This document shows positions 35,990-42,652 of a stretch of DNA of 54,282 nucleotides, in pieces. This DNA comes from Deltaproteobacteria bacterium (GTDB taxonomy: Bacteria > Desulfobacterota > Syntrophia > Syntrophales > JACQWR01). Location of the stretch: positions 1 through 54,282 of the forward strand of contig JAPLJV010000025.1 in the NCBI GenBank assembly GCA_026388415.1. The letters are read 5' to 3'. A model generated the notes under the pieces. The model did not search any database, was not told where the DNA came from, and saw only the letters and a list, made by a program, of their open reading frames with translations. The position numbers and the translations under genes were made by a program. How positions within the stretch are numbered: position 1 is the stretch's first letter; every line of letters starts with the position of its first letter.

Positions 35990-37120
35990 ATGAAGAGATA
36001 CCTAGAAGAATACATTCAGAAGGATCTTAAAAGAAAAATAGTCCTGCTTACCGGCCCGAGACAGGCCGGCAAGACGACCCTGGCAAAGATGCTCAGTCAT
36101 AATTTCGATTATTTCAATTATGATTATGCCGAACACCGCCTGAGCCTGCTGGATAAGTCATGGGATCGCTCCAAAGATCTGGTGATTTTTGACGAGCTCC
36201 ACAAACTCAAGAACTGGAAATCATGGCTGAAGGGCATCTACGATACCGAAAGTATCCCGCCTTCCCTGGTGGTGACCGGAAGCGCAAAACTGGATATCTT
36301 TAAAAAAGCAGGCGATTCCCTGGCGGGAAGGTTTTTTGAGTTCCGGCTCCACCCCCTTGATCTGAAGGAAATTAAAAGTGTGACGGGGCCTGATAAACTG
36401 GAGGAAAAACTTGACAGGCTTTTAAGGATCGGCGGATTTCCTGAGCCCTTTCTGGAAAGCGATGAGTCCTATTACAATCGCTGGAAAAGAAGTCATCTGG
36501 ACATCATTCTGAAGCAGGACTTGATCGATCTGGAAAATGTGCAGCAGATAACTTCGATTGAAACACTCATCCAGCTTCTGAGGAGAAAGATTGGCAGTCC
36601 GATATCATACAGCTCCTTAGCCGAGGATCTTCAGTGTTCGGACAAGACCGTCAAGAGATGGCTGACTATTCTGGAAACACTCTATGTCGTTTTCAAGGTG
36701 CCCCCTTTCCATCGCAACATTTCCCGGTCCATTCTCAAGGCGCCCAAATACTATTTTTACGATACCGGTCAGGCGCCCGATGAGGCGGGAATGAAGCTGG
36801 AAAATCTTGTCGCCTGTGCTTTGCTGAAAGAAATGCATTTCCGCGAGGATTGCCGCGGTGAACGGTGGGCCGTTTATTACCTCAAAAACAAGGACGGCAG
36901 GGAGATTGATTTCTTTCTCACAAAGGAAGAGAAGCCTGCACTAATGATCGGGGTTAAATGGAGCGATGCGGAACGGAGTTCGAATTTTTCTTTATTCGAG
37001 AAATATCTGGCAGGCGCAAAAAAAATCCAGATTGTGAAGGAACTCAAAAGGGGAAAAACCTATCCGGACGGCGTCGAAATCCGCACCGCTGAAAACTGGT
37101 TGTCCGAAATGCCATTATGA
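35990..37120 (+). CDS. AAA/DUF4143-family ATPase (copy B)
   Basis: A 376-residue ATPase. KIVLLTGPRQAGKTTLAKML is Walker A, LVIFDELHKLKNWKSW is Walker B, VVTGSAKLDIFKKAGDSLAGR is the sensor region. SYSSLAEDLQCSDKTVKRWL is a clear winged-helix segment, and YLKNKDGREIDFFLT fits the C-terminal nuclease-like domain. An in-frame ATG at 35969 would lie upstream of the predicted -10, so 35990 is preferred. It belongs to a different subgroup from copy A, as the two share motifs but little other sequence. Its TGA overlaps the ATG of the antitoxin frame at 37117. Confidence 0.85.
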   Translation: MKRYLEEYIQKDLKRKIVLLTGPRQAGKTTLAKMLSHNFDYFNYDYAEHRLSLLDKSWDRSKDLVIFDELHKLKNWKSWLKGIYDTESIPPSLVVTGSAKLDIFKKAGDSLAGRFFEFRLHPLDLKEIKSVTGPDKLEEKLDRLLRIGGFPEPFLESDESYYNRWKRSHLDIILKQDLIDLENVQQITSIETLIQLLRRKIGSPISYSSLAEDLQCSDKTVKRWLTILETLYVVFKVPPFHRNISRSILKAPKYYFYDTGQAPDEAGMKLENLVACALLKEMHFREDCRGERWAVYYLKNKDGREIDFFLTKEEKPALMIGVKWSDAERSSNFSLFEKYLAGAKKIQIVKELKRGKTYPDGVEIRTAENWLSEMPL

Positions 37121-37375
37121 AGAATACGGCCGCTAAAAGCAGATTGTCCGCCGATGAAATTGCTGAAAAGGCAATGGCCGGGGGTAGACGTGTCCCGGTA
37201 TTTTTCAAACAAAGGCGAGATGAAGCCGGCAATCCAGCGGGTCAATGTTGATTTCAGCGTTGATATGCTCAATGAGCTGGATGCCCTTGCAAGGGAATTA
37301 AATGTGAGCCGCCAGGCGATTATAAAAACATATCTGCGACATTCCCTTGACCAGCATTCTCTTGCGAAACAATAA
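37117..37375 (+). pseudogene. BrnA-like (RHH/CopG) antitoxin gene, frameshifted
   Basis: From ATG 37117 the frame reads MKNTAAKSRLSADEIAEKAM and AGG, then loses sense. From the same point another frame continues DVSRYFSNKG, then RVNVDFSVDMLNELDALARELNVSRQAIIKTYL to the stop at 37375. Joined, these make an ordinary BrnA-like antitoxin of about 85 residues. The break lies in GGGGGTAG at 37180-37187 and is equal to one extra base. It could be a real mutation, a slippage site or a sequencing error. No BrnT toxin gene is beside it. Confidence 0.7.
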
Positions 37376-37459
37376 TTAGTTTTACAGGACAATAAGCGGT
37401 GCGTCCCCAGTTGAGGAATTTTTGGGTACACTGGGTATTGAGCAGGAGGTGAACTAATT

Positions 37460-37735
37460 ATGGATGATCTGGAAAAATATATCGCCAAGCGGAAAAAACG
37501 AAGTGCGGTCTTTGCACAGGATTTTGATGCCGGCTATGAAGAGTTCAAGATTGGTATCGTACTTCGGCAGGCGCGGGAGCAGGCCGGTATGACTCAGGAA
37601 GAACTGGCGCAGAAACTTCAGACCAGAAAGTTGGCTATATCCAGGATAGAAAATCATGCCGATGATATACGACTTTCCACGCTTCGCTGCATGGCAAAAG
37701 CCTTGGGCAAGCAACTTGTTGTCCATCTTGCCTGA
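37460..37735 (+). CDS. XRE-family helix-turn-helix antitoxin-like protein
   Basis: A 91-residue protein. The DNA-binding part is [41 protein letters not shown], an XRE/HigA-type domain, followed by [23 protein letters not shown] lies directly upstream (37444-37454). The 60 bases before it end in a frame reading [14 protein letters not shown] then TAA (37455-37457), perhaps the tail of a lost toxin gene. No complete toxin partner is visible, so this is an orphan antitoxin or regulator. Confidence 0.75.
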   Translation: MDDLEKYIAKRKKRSAVFAQDFDAGYEEFKIGIVLRQAREQAGMTQEELAQKLQTRKLAISRIENHADDIRLSTLRCMAKALGKQLVVHLA

Positions 37736-38363
37736 GGGTCAGGAAGATAGAGTAAATTTGTCAGATAAAAATAAAGTTGTTCTCGTTACTGGGGCGTCGG
37801 GTGCGGTAGGCCCGCGTGTAGTCCACGCTTTGGATCAAGCAGGTTTCCGGATCCGTTCCTTCTCGTTCGATGCTCCTGCATCGGGCATGTTCCCGCAAAG
37901 TGTAGAAGTTTTAATCGGCGATGTGACTGATCAAGTGGCGGTTCAATCTGCTATGCAAGGCGTGGATGCAGTCGTTCATATGGCGGCGCTCTTGCACATT
38001 GTCAATCCGCCGCCTCAATTGCGTGAAGAATACGAGCGCGTCAATATTGGCGGAACCGCGACGGTAGTTGAGGCTGCAATTAAGGCGGGTGTAAAGCGCG
38101 TTGTCTTGTTTAGTACGATTGCGGTGTATGGGCCTTCAGATGGTCGCGTACTCAATGAGATGTCGCCAACCCATCCTGATACTTTTTATGCTCAGACCAA
38201 ATGCGCTGCCGAACAGATTGTCTTGAATGCGAAAGGCGCCAACGGTCAACCGTTAGGCGCCGTTTTGCGTTTGGGGGCGGTTTATGGGTCGCGGATTAAG
38301 GGGAATTATGAACGGTTGACGCGGGCGTTGGCGGGTAATAGGGGGGCACAACACCTATTGCAC

Positions 38364-38500
38364 GGTAATCTGGGGACACGAAATGGGGGAGACGGAGGCA
38401 AGACCGAAAATGAGGGTACACGATCCCAATTTCTTACGAAATTGGGTCAAGCCCCCTCCCCCACATTTCCTTCGGGTCATGTTCCCCATTTTCCGTTTGT
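38364..38500. repeat. REP-like insert, in frame, inside SDR copy 3
   Basis: It begins with GGTAATCTGGGGACACGA, the same arm as the palindrome at 38766, and contains a 22-base palindrome (38425-38446, centre CTTACG). The outer parts are G-rich on the left and C-rich on the right. The SDR frame stays open through it. Boundaries are approximate. Confidence 0.7.
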
Positions 38501-38765
38501 CCCTGTTGGAAATGGGCTTAATCGGCGGACGCTGGTTTATGATAAGGACGTTGGTCGTGCGGCGGTGCTGGCTGTTTCTCATCCCGCTGCGGCGGGTCGG
38601 GTATTCAACGTCACGGATGGCGGGTTTCATACCTTGAATGAAATTATTGGGTCCATCTGCTCTGCCCTTGGCCGTAAACCGCCCCGGTTGTCATTGCCTG
38701 TGGGGCCGATACGGGTGGTGGCGGGATTAATTGAAACGGGGTATCGCGTCATGGGAATTATGGCC

Positions 38766-38846
38766 GGTAATCTGGGGACACGATCCCAATTTCTGGCGAA
38801 ATTGGGATCGTGTCCCCAGATTACCGGGTCATGTCCCCTTATTACC
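38766..38846. repeat. REP-like perfect palindrome in SDR copy 3
   Basis: Two 28-base arms (38766-38793 and 38798-38825) are perfect inverted repeats around a four-base loop TGGC. A further partial arm with GGGTCATGTCCCCTTATTACC-type sequence (38826-38846) follows. The net effect on the gene is a +1 shift. Elements like this are usually moved by Y1/REP-associated transposases. Confidence 0.88.
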
Positions 38847-38980
38847 CCCGGTTACACGGGCGATCATTGACAAATACACAGAAGATATTGCCGTTGACGG
38901 TAGCCTCATTCAAAGGGAGCTTGGTTTTGTGCCTCAGTATGATTTAAAGACTGGGTGGGCAGAAACGATCAGGGAAAGAC

Positions 38981-39000
38981 AAGTGCTGAGGACTGAGTGA
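38981..39000. repeat. Period-7 repeat at the SDR/transferase junction
   Basis: AAGTGCT GAGGACT GAGTGA. It encodes the last residues of the SDR frame, contains the TGA, and also supplies both GAGG as a ribosome site and the GTG start (38997) of the next gene. Confidence 0.75.
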
Positions 39001-39557
39001 AAAGGATATTTGATATAACCCTATCTTTTTGTTTGGGTGTGGTTTTGTTGGTTGCCATCCTCGTGATCGCGGTTTTGATCCGGCTGACTTCCAGGGGGCC
39101 TGCGTTGTACTGGTCCGATCGGGTGGGTATTGGCAACAAGATTTTCAAGATGCCGAAATTCAGGACGATGCGGAGCGATACACCTGCGGTTGCGACGCAC
39201 CTGTTATCTAATCCCGATGAATATCTGACACCGATAGGCCCCTGTCTACGGAAATGGAGCGTGGATGAACTGCCGCAATTGTGGAGTGTTTTGAAGGGGG
39301 ATATGAGTTTTGTGGGGCCTCGGCCGGCGTTGTTCAATCAAGATGATCTTATTGCCTTGCGGACGGAACGCGGGGTTCATCGCTTGATTCCGGGGATTAC
39401 GGGATGGGCGCAGATTAATGGCCGGGACGATATTCCGATTCCGAAAAAGGTGGAATTTGACGCATATTACCTGCTGCATCGTTCTTTTCTCCTGGATATT
39501 AAAATTATTCTTCTGACGATATTCAAGGTCGTGAGGCGGGAAGGGGTGCTTCACTAA
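38997..39557 (+). CDS. Small monotopic phosphoglycosyl transferase (initiating)
   Basis: A 186-residue bacterial sugar transferase of the PglC/WecP-like monotopic group. KRIFDITLSFCLGVVLLVAILV is the reentrant membrane helix, DRVGIGNKIFKMPKFRTMRSD has the KFRTM motif, WSVDELPQLWSVLKGDMSFVGPRPAL holds the catalytic Asp-Glu pair, and PGITGWAQINGRD follows. It transfers a sugar phosphate to undecaprenyl phosphate and so begins O-unit assembly. GTG 38997 overlaps the SDR stop. A T-poor spacer of about 80 bases to vapB holds no gene. Confidence 0.87.
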   Translation: MKRIFDITLSFCLGVVLLVAILVIAVLIRLTSRGPALYWSDRVGIGNKIFKMPKFRTMRSDTPAVATHLLSNPDEYLTPIGPCLRKWSVDELPQLWSVLKGDMSFVGPRPALFNQDDLIALRTERGVHRLIPGITGWAQINGRDDIPIPKKVEFDAYYLLHRSFLLDIKIILLTIFKVVRREGVLH

Positions 39558-39600
39558 GGAAAAGGGGCCTGTTCCCGAATACACCCCCCAATAATAAAGG

Positions 39601-39644
39601 TTGATTTAAGGATCATCTGTGTATATACTAAAAGTATAGATGAT
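39601..39644 (+). promoter_or_regulatory. vapBC promoter/operator
   Basis: TTGATT (39601-39606) and TATACT (39624-39629) are 17 bases apart. TATACT-aaa-AGTATA (39624-39638) is a palindrome over the -10, extended by outer ATCATC/GATGAT arms (39612-39617, 39639-39644). This fits autoregulation by a VapB dimer. Confidence 0.65.
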
Positions 39645-39660
39645 GTTTGGAGGTGATAAG

Positions 39661-39891
39661 ATGGAAACGGCAAAGTTATTTCAGAATGGGAGTTCTCAAG
39701 CGGTAAGGCTGCCCAAGGAATTCAGAATCCCTGGAAATGAGGTGAAGATATTCAAAAAAGGCAACCATGTTATACTGGAGCCCATAGAAACGACATGGGA
39801 CCCGTTGTTTGAATCGCTCAGTGAATTTCCGGAAGATTTTATGAAAGATGGTCGTAATCAACCGGGCATGCAAAAAAGAGATTCTTTCTAA
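39661..39891 (+). CDS. vapB: VapB-type AbrB-fold antitoxin
   Basis: A 76-residue protein. TAKLFQNGSSQAVRLPKEFR is the swapped-hairpin AbrB DNA-binding domain of VapB/VagC antitoxins, followed by VKIFKKGNHVILEP and an acidic tail that would block the toxin. GGAGGTGATAAG directly precedes ATG 39661; an in-frame ATG at 39640 is unlikely. Its TAA shares a base with the vapC start. Confidence 0.88.
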   Translation: METAKLFQNGSSQAVRLPKEFRIPGNEVKIFKKGNHVILEPIETTWDPLFESLSEFPEDFMKDGRNQPGMQKRDSF

Positions 39892-40289
39892 TGCGCTATC
39901 TGCTTGATACCAATATTTGCATCTACCTCATCAAGAAACACTCACCCGAGATTCTTGAGCGATTCCGGGAACATCCACCACAGGATGTTGCAATTTCCAC
40001 AATCACCCTCTTTGAGCTTCAATACCGGGTTGAAAAAAGTCAATACAGACAACGTTCAGAGGATGCCCTTGACAAATTCCTTCGGCCATTGAACATTATT
40101 GACCTGGATCGTTCCGCTGCTATTGAAGCCGCAGCTATTCGTGCCCAACTTGAAAAGAAAGGGATATCAATAGGCCCTTATGATCTTCTAATAGCAGGTC
40201 TTGCCCGATCACGAAACATGACATTGGTGACCAACAACACCAAAGAATTTGAAGGAGTCGTTGACCTGCATCTGGAAAACTGGTCTTAA
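39891..40289 (+). CDS. vapC: VapC-type PIN-domain ribonuclease toxin
   Basis: A 132-residue PIN nuclease. RYLLDTNICIYLIKK has the first Asp, STITLFELQYRVEKS the Glu, GPYDLLIAGLARS the third Asp and TNNTKEFEGVVDL the last acidic group, so the active site is complete. VapC enzymes cleave tRNA or rRNA. It is coupled to vapB by a one-base overlap. Confidence 0.9.
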   Translation: MRYLLDTNICIYLIKKHSPEILERFREHPPQDVAISTITLFELQYRVEKSQYRQRSEDALDKFLRPLNIIDLDRSAAIEAAAIRAQLEKKGISIGPYDLLIAGLARSRNMTLVTNNTKEFEGVVDLHLENWS

Positions 40290-40298
40290 TTAGAGTGA

Positions 40299-40390
40299 TG
40301 GGGGTCAGGTCTTGCATTTTAGCGTTCCAACAGTTTCTAGTTTTCAGTTCTAAGTTTTGAGTTAAAAGAGATTTCAAGACCTGACCCCCA
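40299..40390. repeat. MITE/REP-like element with 16-base terminal inverted repeats
   Basis: TGGGGGTCAGGTCTTG (40299-40314) pairs perfectly with CAAGACCTGACCCCCA (40375-40390). The interior includes a period-7 repeat at 40331-40365. It begins ten bases after vapC. No coding capacity. Confidence 0.85.
40331..40365. repeat. Period-7 repeat inside the MITE-like element
   Basis: Heptads CAGTTTC, TAGTTTT, CAGTTCT, AAGTTTT, GAGTTAA share the frame NAGTTYT. Related in pattern to the repeats at 35868 and 41181. Confidence 0.75.
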
Positions 40391-40434
40391 ATTTCCTTCC
40401 CCCAGCAAAACGCTGAAATTCAAGGCCCCCGATA

Positions 40435-41181
40435 ATGATGTTCATTCTTAAGAAGCTGGTCAGCCGGTTTTTCTTTCCCCTGGCATTGGTTATAGAACTT
40501 CTCCTCCTGGGGGCTTTTCTTAAAAAAAGAAGAAGGTCGGTTATTTTAGCAGGAGTTGCAATTCTTTACCTCTGCTCTTTTGGTCCTGTTGGTTACTTGA
40601 TTTTGCGCCCGCTGGAAAGCCAATATCAACCCATTTCATCGTTGAATTTGAATAAAGAGGTGCGATGGATTGTGGTGCTTGGTGGCGGCTCCAGGGCAGA
40701 TAAGACTCTCACTCCGGAAGATCGGTTGGGTGATGCCACTTTAAAACGTTTACTGGAAGGGGTGCGGCTCAGTCGCCTCCTTCCTCAGTCGCGGTTGGTT
40801 CTTTCTGGTGGGGATTATCAGGGAATCTCTCCGGACGCCCTGATCATGCAGCAGGTTGCCCTTGATCAGGGTGTGCCCCGGGATAAAATAATGTTAGAGA
40901 CGGCTTCCTGGGACACCACGGATCAGGCCAAATTTTTGCGGGCTCGTTTGGGGCAAGCCCCCTTCTATCTGGTTACTTCCGCCAGCCATATGACACGTGC
41001 GATGAGGATGTTCAGGCGCTCAGGCACGCAACCTATTGCGGCCCCGACAGATTTTCGGGCTGTATGGGCGCCTTTTCAAGTTACTGACTTTTTCCCTCAG
41101 GCCGGGACTTTGGTCAATACGGAAAGGGCCTTTTATGAGTATCTCGGACTTTGTTGGGGGTTGATAAGAGGACAAATATAA
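40435..41181 (+). CDS. YdcF/ElyC-family (DUF218) envelope protein
   Basis: A 248-residue membrane-anchored protein. Two hydrophobic segments near residues 10-27 and 35-55 precede a DUF218 domain: WIVVLGGGSRADKTLTPEDRLGDAT, RLVLSGGDYQGISPDA, ETASWDTTDQAKFLRARLG and YLVTSASHMTRAMRMFRRSG. ElyC-like proteins are linked to peptidoglycan and undecaprenyl-carrier homeostasis. The start may be either ATG of the pair at 40435/40438; no strong ribosome site is seen. Confidence 0.82.
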   Translation: MMFILKKLVSRFFFPLALVIELLLLGAFLKKRRRSVILAGVAILYLCSFGPVGYLILRPLESQYQPISSLNLNKEVRWIVVLGGGSRADKTLTPEDRLGDATLKRLLEGVRLSRLLPQSRLVLSGGDYQGISPDALIMQQVALDQGVPRDKIMLETASWDTTDQAKFLRARLGQAPFYLVTSASHMTRAMRMFRRSGTQPIAAPTDFRAVWAPFQVTDFFPQAGTLVNTERAFYEYLGLCWGLIRGQI

Positions 41182-41208
41182 AGTTTTTTGTTCTGAGTTC
41201 TGAGTTGC
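41181..41208. repeat. Period-7 repeat after the YdcF/ElyC gene
   Basis: AAGTTTT, TTGTTCT, GAGTTCT, GAGTTGC in register. It begins at the stop codon of the preceding gene. Confidence 0.65.
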
Positions 41209-41216
41209 TCTTTGCT

Positions 41217-41239
41217 GGTTCGGGCTTGCAGCCTGAACC
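41217..41239. repeat. Stem-loop repeat
   Basis: GGTTCgGGCT-tgc-AGCCtGAACC forms a strong hairpin. No T run follows, so it is a repeat rather than a terminator. Confidence 0.6.
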
Positions 41240-41280
41240 ATTTGTTAACGTTTTGGTTCAACCTGCAAGACCTGAATTTT

Positions 41281-41359
41281 GTCATTTCGAGGAACCTATG
41301 CGACGAGAAATCCCGGCGATTACGCACCGTTAAAGATTTCTCCCTGCGATCGAAATGAC
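41281..41359. repeat. MITE-like element with nested inverted repeats
   Basis: Outer arms GTCATTTCGA (41281-41290) and TCGAAATGAC (41350-41359), inner arms GAGAAATC (41305-41312) and GATTTCTC (41335-41342). It lies directly upstream of the squalene/phytoene synthase gene, and its sequence creates a false N-terminal extension of that frame. Confidence 0.8.
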
Positions 41360-41407
41360 AGAAAACGAAATTTAATGTTCACAGTTGGCAATTATTCAAG
41401 GCTCTCC

Positions 41408-42541
41408 ATGTGTGCAGCTGCAATATCCCTGGATAAGCAAGAATCACTCAGCAAATTATCTGATGATGAATTTCAGGCACTATTACTTGAAGGCGTCTCC
41501 AGAACATTTGCGATGACCATTCCGGAGTTACCGAAAAAGTTATACGGCGCGGTAGCCGGCGCCTATTTGTTATGCCGCATTGTTGACACCATAGAAGATG
41601 AAGTTTCTCTATCCCTTGAACAAAAGCAACATTTTTGCTCAGAGTTTATTCATATAGTAAAAACCGGGGCAAATTCCGAACCGTTTGCCTTGGAACTGGC
41701 GCCGCTGCTTTCCGGGCAAACCATTCCCGCTGAGCACACCTTGATTCAAGTATTGCCGCGGGTTGTTAAAATCATTCATAAATTAGATCCCGATCAAATT
41801 GAGGCACTGGCTTCCTGCATAGAAACCATGGCGGAAGGTATGTCAATATTTCAGGCGATGGATCTGCATGGCGGCCTGGCAACACTCGCCGATATGGACA
41901 GATACTGTTATCATGTTGCGGGCTGCGTGGGAGAAATGCTGACCAAGCTCTTTTGCCACTACTCACCGGAAATCGCCCAGCACAAAGATGAACTGCTGAG
42001 CCTGTCGGCTTCTTTTGGTCAGGGACTGCAAATGACGAATATATTAAAAGATATCGGTGATGATGCCGCGCGTGGCGTTTGCTGGTTGCCGCAGGGTATT
42101 TTTACGGAAACAGGTTTCGATCTTAAAAACCTGACCGCGGAAACCAATGATGAAAACTTCCGCAAAGGCTTGGAACACCTGATCAGCATTGCTCATAATC
42201 ATTTGCATAACGCGCTGAAGTACACGCAGTTGCTGCCAACCCATGAAACCGGTATCCGTAACTTCTGCCTCTGGTCTTTAGGGATGGCCGTTTTAACCTT
42301 AAAAAAAATCAAGGCCGCCATTCATGGTTCGACAAGCTTACCACGAACGGCCACGCGAAGTCTTGATTTCACCAGTTCCGATCAAGTCAAAATCACCCGC
42401 AACAGCGTTAAAGCGATTATTCTTGCCACCCGCTTAACCGGACGCAGCAACACCTTGCTTACCTTACTTTTCAATTTGACTAGTCGTAAACTCAAAACGC
42501 CTGACTGGGCGTATTCAATGCAGTCAGCAAAAGCCAGGTAA
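41408..42541 (+). CDS. Squalene/phytoene synthase family protein
   Basis: A 377-residue prenyl synthase. SRTFAMTIPELPKKLYGAVAGAYLLCRIVDTIEDE contains the first Asp-rich motif (DTIED), and GQGLQMTNILKDIGDDAARG the second (DIGDD), both binding Mg and diphosphate. It would join two farnesyl or geranylgeranyl diphosphates. ATG 41408 has AAGG six bases upstream; ATG 41375 is an alternative. Near residue 310 a short repeat is inserted in frame (42323-42350). The following QW-repeat protein gene suggests a triterpenoid link. Confidence 0.82.
   Translation: MCAAAISLDKQESLSKLSDDEFQALLLEGVSRTFAMTIPELPKKLYGAVAGAYLLCRIVDTIEDEVSLSLEQKQHFCSEFIHIVKTGANSEPFALELAPLLSGQTIPAEHTLIQVLPRVVKIIHKLDPDQIEALASCIETMAEGMSIFQAMDLHGGLATLADMDRYCYHVAGCVGEMLTKLFCHYSPEIAQHKDELLSLSASFGQGLQMTNILKDIGDDAARGVCWLPQGIFTETGFDLKNLTAETNDENFRKGLEHLISIAHNHLHNALKYTQLLPTHETGIRNFCLWSLGMAVLTLKKIKAAIHGSTSLPRTATRSLDFTSSDQVKITRNSVKAIILATRLTGRSNTLLTLLFNLTSRKLKTPDWAYSMQSAKAR
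42323..42350. repeat. Short repeat inserted in frame in the squalene/phytoene synthase gene
   Basis: The stretch from CATGGTTCGACAAGC to CCACGAACGG has GTTCG/CGAAC ends around AAGCTT. I recall similar sequence as a dispersed repeat in other bacterial genomes; that is from memory. It encodes HGSTSLPRTA, a segment that looks foreign to the protein family. Confidence 0.5.
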
Positions 42542-42590
42542 TTAGATGGACATCTATACCTGCCACCGGAGAAAAGGTCTTTTTTTAACT

Positions 42591-42618
42591 TTTGCAATTA
42601 CCTCATGTGTGTTATAGT
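42591..42618 (+). promoter_or_regulatory. Promoter for the QW-repeat protein gene
   Basis: TTTGCA (42591-42596) and TATAGT (42613-42618) are 16 bases apart in an AT-rich stretch, with AGGAGG at 42638-42643 nine bases before ATG 42653. Confidence 0.5.
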
Positions 42619-42652
42619 ACCACGAAAGTAAAAAAACAGGAGGGCGGTTAGT

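Larger units (their letters stand above)
37758..39000 (+). pseudogene. SDR gene copy 3, longest copy, disrupted by REP-like inserts
   Basis: An extended SDR for sugar nucleotides: VVLVTGASGAVGPRVVHALD, VVHMAALLHIV, LFSTIAVYGPSDGR, DTFYAQTKCAAE (YxxxK) and RTLVYDKDVGRAAVLAV. The frame is complete except for two inserts. The first (about 38345-38500) is in frame and adds some 50 residues. The second (about 38766-38844) shifts the frame, giving a stop at 38870, while the original ending (AIIDKYTEDIAVDGSLIQRE) continues in another frame to TGA 38998-39000. An SDR of this kind commonly precedes a phosphoglycosyl transferase gene. The product probably lacks its normal C-terminus. Confidence 0.8.

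Noticed and set aside
38766-38825. Transcription terminator
   Set aside because: The palindrome is inside a coding frame and is not followed by a T tract; it belongs to a repeat family.
41279-41374. N-terminal extension of the squalene/phytoene synthase
   Set aside because: Encoded by a MITE-like repeat; no ribosome site and no conserved residues.
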